From positions 4,120,392 through 4,184,391 of the forward strand of contig RQOL01000616.1 in assembly GCA_013076295.1 (NCBI GenBank): a stretch of 64,000 bases of DNA. Direction: 5' to 3'. This stretch comes from Sanderia malayensis (taxonomy: Eukaryota > Cnidaria > Scyphozoa > Semaeostomeae > Pelagiidae). Of the stretch, positions 11,821 through 24,300 are shown one piece after another (the first letter of the stretch is position 1; the number at the start of each line of letters is the position of its first letter). A model generated the notes under the pieces. It made no database searches. It saw nothing but the letters and a program-made list of their open reading frames with translations, and was not told the DNA's origin. Both the position numbers and the translations under genes were made by a program.

Positions 11821-12969
11821 AAAGACACTTGCTGTCTTGAGAGTCAGCTCTTAAACTAAAAAGCCGATTCCAGGAACTTGCTTCGTTGAAGATTAAATCT
11901 AAAATCTGAACACTTCATGGCATGTGTAATAAAGCATTAGGAGCGTGAAGGCGTCAAATTTTATATCGACTATCTACAATACCTGAATTTAAGTACTTTA
12001 TACTATTCTCTATTGACTAACAATTCAGCCCTGTCACAAGAGAATGGATCCTCACAATGCCGGTTCTTTTTACCACCCGATACCACCTCACATGTATCTC
12101 TTGCTTATACAAATTTAATCTAAAGGTTGTCCAGAGGTTATCCTCAGTTTTCGGTTTGTTTGCCTTCATTTTGCTCTTGATTGCCTTTCGTCCTCAGCCG
12201 CCCCCTCTCTATCGTCCTCAACCGCCCCTTTTCTATCGTCTGACATTTAAAAATGACATGGTGCCAAGTGACACCCACATGCGCGTAATTTAGCAAATAA
12301 ATACCTATAATTGTTTACTTATCCCTAAAAGCCATCCGGGAAATTGATCATTGAATTACAATTGAACTGAAGCCTGGAACTGGTGCCAAAGATAAAGGAG
12401 AGAGACTGGATTTAATTACCCTCGTTTCAATCTCGTAATACATGCTGCTATTTTCTGGGTTCGCTAAAAGACTCGAATCGCAGATCGAAATTGTGAAACA
12501 AAACGCGTATGATCCCAGCCAAAAAGACGTCGTATTTTTAGATATAATCATTAACGATATCAAACAAATTTTGTATACAGCTTACAAACCTCTCAAAGCA
12601 AAGCTTGAAGTCATTGGGTCAGATTATTGGATCAGAACACAAAATTAGAAACACACGAATTACACACCAGTAACCAAATTGGCACAAGTTGATTATAAAC
12701 AATGGGTAAGTAGATTAGAAAGCAAAATTATTCTATATTTATTATTTGTTATCAAAAATATTCTATATTTGTTATTGCAAAGCCATTTTTCGCCCTTGCA
12801 AATCGACGCACGAGCCATTCTTTATAATCCGTTCCTACTTTGCGGGACTACTCTTTGGACTATAATCAACACCATGTCTAACTGGGACAACGCGTTGAAT
12901 AATTAAAGACACGGAAACAGATGCAAGAATAATGTTGCTCTTGTCCTTCTTATAGAATCTTAGAATATC

Positions 12970-13365
12970 TTATGTAGAGGGTTTGAATTGTGTAATCTTA
13001 TGAATTGCGTATGCAATATATTTCTTTGCATTTGTTGCAAGATACATTCCAGGAAATTTCACACGGAAAATGTACCCATTTGAGACTTGTTTTGAACAGC
13101 AAGCGGAAAACTTTCCTGACACGGCATTGATATCTTTCACACGAAAAAGTAGTTCAAGTCGAGCAAGCGCTAGTTCTTGTGTCAAGTTAATACCAGCGAA
13201 ATACGAATGTTGGTTTTTGCAAACATTGTAAACAAACTTGCGAGAAATACGGTGCCTAATAGTAGCTGTTGAGAATTCAGGAAGGAATACAGCCAGCTCA
13301 TTGCGTCTTAGTTTTAGTTTTTGAATTCGAAATAAGGAAGGCATATGGTTGTGTGCGCGGGCCAA
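12970..13365 (-). CDS. Unrecognised 131-codon ORF
   Basis: An open frame from ATG at 13365 to a stop at 12970 encodes a basic, cysteine-containing peptide with no recognised domain. There is no supporting splice context. It could be chance, a fragment of an old mobile element or an unknown short gene. Confidence 0.2.
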   Translation of the reverse strand: MARAHNHMPSLFRIQKLKLRRNELAVFLPEFSTATIRHRISRKFVYNVCKNQHSYFAGINLTQELALARLELLFRVKDINAVSGKFSACCSKQVSNGYIFRVKFPGMYLATNAKKYIAYAIHKITQFKPST

Positions 13366-13577
13366 ATCAGATGAAGGGAAATACGAAATGCACTAATGTA
13401 ACGATGTACAGTTGACCACCTACTTAAAATACTTTTAAGCAAATATGAACAACTTCGCAATCAAATATATTTTGAGCAACACACGCAATTAACAAGTAGC
13501 TAAGTCCACAAAAAGTAAGTATAGCAGCAATGTACCACCTCTAACATTACTTGGCAGGGCATCTTTTAACATACTGA

Positions 13578-13845
13578 GTGGTGGGGCAAATGCCCCACCA
13601 GGCCCCATTGGCTGCCCCACCACTGACTGCTGAAAGCTCGGTTTTGCCCCACCAGTGATGGGCCCTTTTGACCATAGCTACAACTTTATTTTTATCCCTT
13701 GACGTAAGTGAAAGAGCGGAACGAAGAATAATTCAGTGACTATGTGTTAGCATAACTTACTATGCTCTAGTAGCTTGGAAAAATGACACAATCCAGCACT
13801 GGCCTATTAAGAAAACTCAGAGGGGTATGGGCCCCTCTGAGTTTT
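13578..13845. repeat. GC-rich palindromic cluster, possible degenerate DNA transposon
   Basis: Several inverted motifs lie close together: GTGGTGGGGCA and TGCCCCACCAC, and a perfect hairpin with arms AAAACTCAGAGGGG (13812-13825) and CCCCTCTGAGTTTT (13832-13845) around a 6-base loop. The repeated GCCCC/GGGGC blocks contrast with the AT-rich surroundings. No terminal repeats or target duplication could be fixed. Confidence 0.5.
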
Positions 13846-16800
13846 TGCCCCAGCAGTAAAAAAACCTTAAAAGATGTCTTGTACTTGGCGTTCATGCAAC
13901 TCGTGTCACAAAATGAAAAATACAAGTAGCAAAAAACGTTAGCCAGTTTGTCTTGTAAATGCTTTTGCTGTTTTAAAAAGCAATGCAAATGCAAGTATTA
14001 AAAGACGATAAGAAATGCTTAAATAATTAAGCTATGCTATGTATCATAGTTGCTTTGAAGTGATATATTTATTTTTTGTTTAACGTGTAATGATTATGAG
14101 TTATAATTATATGTATTCATTTGTCCCGAGCCTAATTGCTGTTTAAATGCTTTTATCGGTCCTTGTATAGAAAATAGTAGAGATGTGCTGCTTATTGTGT
14201 CAACACGACTTTTCTGAAGACCAAAACCATTGACCTTTAGAAAGATTCAAAAAAATCAAAGTTATACCAATAATTTGCACAAAATTTTGCTTGGTGCTTG
14301 TGGCCTTTTTTGGTTTCAAACGTTTTCTGGTAAAAATTTGAACAACTATCAATGATCATCTGCCTTATGTAGAATAGTAAAAGTTCTACCCTGTTCCACT
14401 TATGCTTGAATTCCTTATGTTATTAAAAATGTGGCTGCTATTACTGTATGTGGTAATTCGTCTACATGCAAATAAGTGGAGAAATTTTGGGTACCACTGT
14501 TACATATAAACCTCTTTCTTGAATTTGAGACTGTATCCTCTTTGTTTCGAGATTAATGTACTGAAATATGGTTGGAAATTTAATCAGTTGCTCTTTGACT
14601 TTTAATGGTCTTACAGGGTTATCTAATTTTCAATTGACGAGAAATTTTCCTAATTATCTTATTTGCACGGCTTCGGTAAGTGGCATCATACAATATTACT
14701 AATAATCCAAATGGTTTGATTAATTAAGATGTGCACTAGGCTTATGGTCATCAAATAAATTTAGCTGATTAAGTTTTGTTCACGTCTGTACTATTAGTAA
14801 AGCTTATTACCATGAAAAGAATTTCAATTTAAAACAGTGTAATGGAATTTAATCCGAAACCCTGGGATTCGTTGTTCAAATAAGTCGCAATAGTAAGTTG
14901 ATTATAATGAGAATAACTATTTTTTTAATCTGCAATGCAACTATACAATTATTGCACTTCGCATGGTTCGATTGGCACATTTTCAAGCGATATGTGTATC
15001 ACAATTGACCTTTGTAAGCAACATGTCTGGTTGGCACCTAACGATAAATATTCATTGTTAACAGTCAGCCCTTACTTTATCGGTATGCACTGCTTTTCAC
15101 ATGAATTGAATTGGAGCTTAAGACTGAACGTTGGATGCATTGACAAGTGTAATGAATTCATTTAAGCTTGTCATTGTTATCACAAAGCGACTCTTTGCCA
15201 GCATTTTGTTTATTTTAAAGCAAAATTTGTTGTTTTGGAAAGAAGCGCTCTTGCAACGAATAGCAATTTCTCACTGACGATGGGCGTGGCTACATGAACC
15301 AATTCAATACTTCGTAACTGTAACACATACATTGACATTGTATCAGTATAGTTTGCTTTAAACACAGAGTTCAGCCATTTCTTAAACAGACATCTTTCGC
15401 GCTTAAACTTTCTAAAGGCTATTCGTTATCTTCTGACGAAATGAAGATAACGTCAGATCGCCTACGGATATAGTTAAGATAGTTTTGTTTGGATGATAGC
15501 CATGGGATTGCAAGGGACTTATTGACTTTTAGTTTAGTCTAGAGACAAACGCAAATAAATGCAAAAGGCTTTTCGAAGATGGTTGCTTTTGAAATTTGGC
15601 TGCAAGTTGGAGCTTATTATTCTGAACATGTTCTTTTTTTTGAATCACAGATGATTATAGTTCAATAGAAAGGCAAACATGACAGCAGTTAATTTCCTGA
15701 CTTTTAATGATTCATAAAGCAGTGTGCTTTCTATTCGCCAAGCTGTTTCCATTGGAACATTGTTCTTTTGTAGAATTCTTCGGTCGAAATCTTAGGCTGT
15801 AAATGGTAGATTACATACCAAAGGCAGGTTTGACGTTGTTTTCAAATGTAAAGCAGTGTTTAGGCGGCGCGACTCTTGCTGTGAAATGCTTTGTTCCTCT
15901 TGATGTAGAGCACTTAATCAGCTTAAATATCTTTTCATTCTAGTTTGTCTCATTGATAAGGTCAACTTCTGAGGTTTCTTTGTGCAAAACTTCTCACAAC
16001 AACATGCATAGAAATCGTTTGAATTTGTCGGTGCGCCTGAGTTTAAGTGACTCTATGGCAGTCTTTCAGATAACCTCACGAGCCGTTCACAAATGGACAG
16101 CAATTCACAGATGTTTTGATAAGAATCATTAAAATTACCAAACACCAATTTCCCGTCGACCTTCAGATCTATTGATCGAGAATGAGGCATACCAACTGAC
16201 TCTCATGCCGTTCATTATTCTCCATGTAAACAATCGCATACCACTTACACACTAATCAAACGTGTTTTTTAACCCACCAACGGCATCGTTTAAGTGCTTC
16301 AAAGGGGCTCATCTCATCAATATACAGCCCCTGCTTGTACTGTACAAGTTTTCCCTTAGATACCACCGAGTATTGACACGTAGCAAAGGGTAGAAATTAC
16401 GATGGAATGACATTGCAATTAAATGCCTCAAGCAACATAAATGTATAAAAAGATACATAGTATAAATATAGCCAGACTTTAAAGATATCGTGCGTTCTTC
16501 GTACATTTCTGCTTATTGAATATTAAGAAGAAATTGAATAACATCTAGCTTTTCATCTAAAGCCAGAATATGTTTGCGCAAAGGCGGTACGAATAAACCT
16601 ATGGTTCTATTGGGCCAGTTTCGATGATGGCGGAGAAGCATAGAGAATTGCTAAAGTTGTTTGGTTATCTTGCGAAATCTATAATTAAAGTTTCGCTACA
16701 GCTATCACCTGTCCTTTGACTGTGTGTTTCTAAGAGAAAGTTCTGCCGACAACTTAATGCAGCATACTTTATTCGAAAATCACTACCAACTCAGATAACT

Positions 16801-17283
16801 TATCTTCTTTGTAAGCGTACAGCGGTTTATAAATCCGCTTGCCTCAAACTTAAAAGCCAATTGGAGTGGCGGGCTTTGCTCGATCCTAATTAGATCTTGA
16901 AACAAAGAATCTCGTAGTCACATATAGTCATGTCCCAGTGTGTGCCACTTAATAATATAAGCTATCACTGTTTGCGCCCCCCTAACATTACCGTAAACAC
17001 CACAGTGAATAACTGTGTTATAAACAAAAGGAGAGGAGGAGCAGGTTAAGCACATCTTATGCCACACGCTTAGACTCTCAACTGCATTCATTCTGTCGAT
17101 TTGTATTTTAATTTAACTTCTGTTAAATTCAACTTAAATGTTATATACTCAGCTGGCAAGCATTAATACTCTTTTGTCTTAATTTCCACACGGAAGTATT
17201 TGTCTCGTCATTTTTATGAACCCGTTAAGGAATGAAACTATACACGTTTTCTCATGAACGATGCTTTTAATGGCGATCATAAT

Positions 17284-17335
17284 GATAATTGTGATGATGA
17301 TGATAATAGTAATAATAATGATAATGATGATATTA
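17284..17335. repeat. GAT/AAT simple-sequence tract
   Basis: Imperfect run of GATGATGATAATAGTAATAAT-type trinucleotides. Confidence 0.8.
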
Positions 17336-18309
17336 TATAAGCCTTGAAGCATATCCTGTATGGAGGTCTATTCTATATATTGTTGATGTTATCATGTGTG
17401 GGATTAAGGAGCAAAAACAATTATAAAAATCTTTATAACATTGGTGTGTTTCGGTTATTCAATTTCAAATGAGATTAACGAGCTCAAGCCTTATAAAATT
17501 TTATGCAAAATCGCTCCAAATTTCTATTAAGCTAATTTCTTTGAAGAACGTAAACAAAATGTCTGATAAGGCGAAATTGCTGCAGGCTTTTTGTAGCATG
17601 ATCTGTGCGTTTCCATGAAAATGATGCGCCATGATAGTTACAGAGCAACCTGGGCAGGTTACTTGATTATCATCAGGGACTTGGCACATTTCCGTGTGCT
17701 TTGCATCGCAATGTGGATAATAGTGATAGTTTCTACTGCTTAGCTGCAGATAATGACCTATTGAAAACACAGTAAAAACATTGTTGTATTGAAGAGATCG
17801 TCAACGTTTGTTATGCTTAGGCACGGCTCGACAAGCGACACGTAGCTAGCGCTGTGTATTCATAAAGTGAGATGGTGAATTTAAACTCGAAAATAAGAAA
17901 TTGAATCCAGCTCATCTTTTTAAGAATTACTTTGTATCAGTTTTTTGTATGCATTCTCCTTATTCATAAAACAAAATGATGACAAACGTCACTAGAACTT
18001 AATCAAACTATAAACTTTGTGCAAATTGAAACGTATTTCCTTCACTACTGCATACATAATGCAGCATAATCATCACACACGCACAAGACAAGAGACAGCA
18101 AGCCACTAATGCTAACAAAGAGTCTCAATACTGCCCGCTGATTGGTGCATTATGATAACAAAATCCAAAGTGCGTTGAATTGAGACACATGGCTTAACGT
18201 CATACTGGACAATACTCTCGCCAATAGTTCACTAAGATAAAGGCAACGAATTGATGTCGACACTGAAGTGCATGATTAATCTTATTTGTCTCAACAATTC
18301 TTTGACAAC

Positions 18310-21300
18310 ATGGAAAGAAAAAACCATTTCCCGCTGACAAACACACAACCCATAGTCGAGCATAGTAGCAGTGAGCACGTATCTACGCTCAGGGGAAAAA
18401 TTGATCTGAAAAGGCTACCAAAAATGCATCCGTCTCCCAACTCACCACTTACTCTGCCGAAGCAAGAAGAAAGCTCTGCTAGTTCATTCGATGGGCAATC
18501 CGAGGAAGGTCGCTTCATCGATGATATGAAGTCAGATGGTAATGAAAAGGGCTCATTCACTGGTGAGAAATTTAATTTTACTCTTTATGCAGCAAATTGT
18601 ATTTATAGCTCGCACGACCTCAAAGTAATTGATTTGTCATAAACATTGATTATAAGATCAATGTGGTTCTAAATTGATTTTCAAAGGCATTTCATAACGA
18701 GTTAATTTGCTTGCCATAGTTTCGAATGTTAGCAACGGTGTAAGTTATGTCCTTTGTGATCGATAACTTGAAATTTCGGCAGCCTAGGCTTTCCATTGCA
18801 TGTGAAAGCTTGGATAAAACTGTAAGTCGCAAAATGTTGTGAACACAAGACTTCTAAGACATTGAATGTTGCCTATGGCCATTTATAGGGTATCCGTATT
18901 TCTATCCAGAGTCTGGAGACTGTAGAACAGCGTTGAACTCAAATAGTTCGAGTTCACAAGTATTTCACAATTGTTCACAAGAATTAGACAGGATGCTGGA
19001 AGATTTCTGCTTAAATGGATAGCTGCATGCGCATTCTCACATGAATAAACATAACTAGTTGCAATCAAAATAAACGTTTCTCTTCACAAAATTATCGCGA
19101 TTGATCGAAGTCCTATCAGATAAGCTTTTATCAATATTTCAATGAAAAGATTCCTAGCTGGAACATTTCACACGATGGGGCTCAATGAAAACTCAAACAG
19201 CCACATTGCAGCAATGCCTTTTGCATAGCATCATGCAAGTAGAGTAAAGTACATTTCTAGCATATGATATCATATCCCTTGCGATGGATGATATACTTTA
19301 ATTTCACATTCTATAAGATTCATAATTTACCACTCTTTTGTAGTAAGCTTTTGTGTGCAGTTCCGCGATTTCACTGACATAATTTCCTGACTGAAATCTC
19401 TTAGAAGCACCAGACAAAAACTCTTTACCTCACTTGACTGAGCTATACTGATTTCAACAGACTAAAAAATACTCCTGGAAGGCATATCCAACAACTAAGT
19501 TTACTCGAGTATCGCGCTTAATTATAACTTAATTTCACAGCCCGAGTAGCTATCTCTTTTGGCCAAACTTTCAACCCACAAGACTCGAGTATTAACACAT
19601 CCAGAAGACTTGAAGAGTGACAAACTTCTCTGCTGTAAAATGTACAAAATGTAGCCAATGGCACTCACCTTAGCTGCAATCATGCATCTTTGTCCAAGTT
19701 ATCTTTGCAATGGTTTTGTTGCTTTACCATGAACTTGTGCACGATTCACGTTCTTTGGTTATATTCAACAGTCACCCTGGGGATATAAAAATAATATGTC
19801 GTGAGTTTTTCAAGACATGCAATTTCACTACATATTATTTAGTGACGTACTGAGTTCTTGAAAAGAACAGACTACAGAGTCCAATAACTAGGATGTGCAG
19901 ATCACATAAAAACGATTTCCGTAGAATTTGTTAGTTCAATAATCCTTTCATTATGTTTTTCACATAATCCACCAAATGCACGATTCAGTGGAAACATGAA
20001 ACTTTCCAAGCAAAAAATGTCGGTGCCAATAATAGCCGAGTGCACAGAGACTGCATTCATGGTTAATTCAGTAACAAATATGAACCAACAGAAAATCATT
20101 CAATTTCTACCCCTAGTCCAAATTGGTGTGGAAATATTGCAAGAAGCCTACGATACAATCTGTCGATACATTATCAAACCATTCCCTCAGCAACTTTATA
20201 AGCTGTCAAAGTATCAGAGTTATAGGTAACAAATGAGCACGGCTCCTTGTTCAGTGTGATCTGGAAGGCATAGTTTCACTTTCCAAGATACAAATTTATA
20301 GCCAACTATTACAGTCGATTTGGACAGGAAAGTATTAATATTACAAAACTGACAACCCACTAGAATACAGACAGAAGAAATAATCAGGGCGCGTAAATGC
20401 AGTAACAAGCCAGGCAGTACACGTAAACTTGACTATCAGACTTGCAGTGCGTGAAACGTGACTATGAGACTTGCAAGTCATAGACAAAGTCATAAGCAAC
20501 ATCTCTAAATGCCCGATGTTCACGGGGACCAATAAATTTCAGTACTTTTAGTCCTGGCGAAGTAACTACTCTTTCAAGAAACAAATTAAGCTTCAAATTT
20601 CAGTTTAAATGCATATGCTAACAATTGCAACAAAAATAATAATTATCCTGCTGGACGACAATCAAAGGCTCTTCTCTGGTCAGGGCAGTGTGATTTTCAA
20701 GCATTTTGCCCCAAACAAAAAGAAAGAAGAGAAAGATCATTGCCTCGATCAGTTTAGTTTATTAATCAAATATCAACACTCCATCCACCATACTATTCGC
20801 TGCGTATAGGTACACTGCTGAATCACATTTGATTTTTGTTCTTAAAAATTTTCAAATAGATATATCAGGAGTCTGAATGTTCCCGTTTTGCTGTGGGGCA
20901 GAGCTCGTGGGAGCAATTGGCAGAGCTCGTGAGAGCAATGGGCAGAGCTTGGGGAGCAATTGGCAAGCACTTTAACGTTTAAAAGAGAACAAACAACTAT
21001 TGGTGTTAGTAGACACAGGTCCTTGTATATCGGTGTCAGTATTAGTGGAACAGGCCGTCCGTGTTGGTCCTATGCAACAAATTTCCTGTCTATAAGCAAC
21101 CTGCGACTCGTTAGAGCAAACTGCATTTGCCTCAAAACAGCTCTAGCTGCTATTACGAAAACCCGAACTAGACCTACCCTATTCTCCAAGGCTTATATGT
21201 GATCATAGCTCAACCTGTTACGTTGATTCATGCAAAATAATGCTCTACGTATGTCTAATTTAACACGACTGTATCCCATTTCTACCAAAGAAGAACTGAA

Positions 21301-24300
21301 ATAAGTTGAACATTCTTTAATTGTGAACGCAGATTTTCAAGTTGACCATAATCTAATTTGATAAGTCATGATAAACGTTATATTCTTTACAATTATTTTA
21401 AAACAAGCGAAAGATTTCGATCATCTATCCGATTTTCTAAATCTTTATTAACTACTTTGGTGCACAATTTCTTGGTCTGTCGCTACCTAAATTCAATTAA
21501 AAGTTTAGCTGACTTGCAAAGGCTGGGCTAATTAGAACAAAAGGACACAGTCTTCATCATTGTTTGAGATGTAGCAATGTTGCGCATGCCACTACATCAA
21601 GTAGCATATGGGGTTTATGATTGAAACAAAATGAAATCAATGGCATTTGTCGTACAAATTGTAACACACATCTTTGTTAACTCTTCTTGTTGCTAACGAA
21701 ATTTCATTATGTATCCAGAACACTGCATAATTTAAGATTGCAATAGCGAGACTGCAATAATTAATTCAATTATGATATTTATCGTCTGCAATGTTCTCGA
21801 ACAAAACATAAACAAATGTTGATAACAAAATTATTCTCATTAGGTTAGGAACAAACAAAAACGTATGCCTGTTAATTGCGAAGAAAACAAGTTCTCCTTA
21901 TTTGCGCAATGCGCAGATACAGTCAAATGAGTTCTAAGCCCAGTCTCCTGTGATTAGATCCTTAATATATATATCTCCAATAAAGCATCTGCACTATAAT
22001 AAACCAACCTCTATTGGGGCTAAAAATAGAAAAAAACACAATAGTTTCTTGTGACGCGTCTGATTTTGATGGCCTAATTGTCGGTATTCTTTAAATCTTC
22101 CCAACTACTGCAGAAAACAAAATGTTATCCTTTGGGCGAAGCAAGAATAATTGCTCCAGTGTCCGTTTAGTTCAATCACCATAAATCAAAACATTGCAAT
22201 ACAATGAGCAGGGACTTAAAAGCAATTAATTCCGATGATGATGTCGATAAAAGAATATACTTGATGTAATATTCGATGTCATGGTGCAATTAAATTTGAT
22301 TATTAATGACTTGGCTCCTGCACAACCACATATGACAACTGTTGTTTGTGACAAACACTAATGATTGTCTTCTAGGAAGTCGAGAAAGAGTAACAAAACC
22401 CGTATGTTATCGTTGCCATGTTATTCTGGTATAAGAGACGATGAAATTAGTTTGACCCAGTGTATTTGTCGTAAGCAATTATACATACAACGCCATCGCC
22501 GTCTAGAATCTCATTTTTACGCTCGGAGTAGAGTCTTTTGATTTGTCGGGATGAGCCCCCAGTTAGAGTCAGACGCCTTCATATCTCAATGTTTTCACTG
22601 ATAAGGAAATACAGAGAGTGCCGAAGCGACTAGCCTTCTGATAAACCAGCTAAGGAAACCTTGACACGTCATGGCTTATCTGCATGTGTCGCAAAATTCA
22701 CATGTGACAATGTCAAACTATCTCGTTCTAGTTTTACACGCACTGTGGATCGTAATTTGAAAGAACCAATGCATTGATTATTTAGGCCAAGTTTATCGAA
22801 CTAAAATCAAACATTGCAAAGAGTGCATGACGCATTGTTGCATTACAAAGTTGTCTACTTATATTCAATAGAAAACTAGCGATCAGATCTGAAGCCTACT
22901 ACAGGATCCATTTAACACACTCTTATTAAAATCGTTAATGGGTTTTCCTCGTGTTTGGCCTTTATTCCAAGCTGTATATCTTTGTGATCCCTCTTTGATT
23001 GGGCCCGAGTGAGCAAATCTAACATTCTTGCGGCAGGATTTGCGCTATCGAAGCATAAAGAACTTCGTTAGATTGATCGTTAGCTTACTAAGCTCCATGT
23101 TATCGCATATAACTTTTTAGACAATGAAAGATATCAATTCAGCCAAAGGTTGTTGTAGCTGTTTTTAATGAATTTTAATTAATTTCTTGGTATAAGATCA
23201 TCGTAAGAACAGTGCCTGCGTTTGTTGGAGCACTTCATTATCATCAATTCAAGATTAGAAAAGATCAATTGAAATTTTTATCATGATATTACTCTTCGCG
23301 GGTTCACAATAGAAGTCTTATGCCGCAAACAGTGCAAAATCGTATTGCATAATGAGTCTCAGAGTCGTGTATACCAAAAGCCCTCATCTCATTGCTTTAT
23401 TCCCTGCTTTTGACTGTTGCATTGTATTTATAGGCGTTTTGGTCTTTTGAGTTTCCTTTAAGCATAATGACATATTGGTTAATGAAATTATTTTTTGCAT
23501 AGAAACATACCCTACTCGTTACACACATGGCCAGAAAAAGAAGCAACGCCGATACCGCACGACATTTACACAGTTTCAACTGGACGAGCTAGAGCGGGCA
23601 TTCGAGAAAACTCATTATCCCGATGTCTTCATGAGAGAAGAACTGGCTCTAAGGATAAATCTTACAGAAGCAAGAGTTCAGGTTTGCTAAATTACGTCAA
23701 TTAGCCCTTTTCATGCTTCTCGTGAACAATTAGATCATCACCAGTGTACGTACTCATGCATTGTTGTGTAGTTCCATCCAAGTCGATCCCCTTATATTGG
23801 GATACCTGCTTATGAGCTAAACATGCAAAGCCAAAGACCCTAGTTAACCACGGGGTTATATTGCTCAAGTATACGCCTCAGTTCGCAAAGCAATGCTGGA
23901 TAAGCATAGCCAATATCACTTCATGTAAGCTGCTCAGGTATATTAGACGGTGAAATTTCGAAGACACGCGAACCCTGAAAACAACTGGAGCATAAATCAA
24001 TTATTATTACACTGAACACTTTTCCAAGCTAGCATGTACAACAACTAAATGAGCATCATATCATACCAACAGTATGTGTATGTAACTCAAGAGAGCAGCT
24101 GTTGATATTCAATATTCATAATAAAGAATAGACAGTTAAATCAATAGAACAACAGAAGACTGATTAAGTCAGTTGAAAATGCCTTTTTACAGGCTGCTAA
24201 GTTGCACACCAAATTAAAACCAATTTCTAAAGCACCAACATCTTACAAGCCATATTTTCAACATCTGAGATTGTAAAACGAAACACACCTGCACGGATAT

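Larger units (their letters stand above)
10065..18309. other. 8.2-kb mostly non-coding interval
   Basis: AT-rich DNA lies between the hAT element and the homeobox gene. It holds an orphan exon-like ORF (10360-10559), two weak ORFs (12442-12648 +, 12970-13365 -), a 52-bp tandem duplication (about 11716-11820), palindromic GC-rich motifs (13578-13845) and a GAT/AAT simple repeat (17284-17335). No recognisable gene was found. Because it lies 5' of a homeobox gene it may contain regulatory DNA, but nothing in the sequence proves this. Confidence 0.5.

Noticed and set aside
20960..21202. 80-codon ORF in the homeobox intron
   Set aside because: No domain, no splice context, and composition like translated intron sequence.
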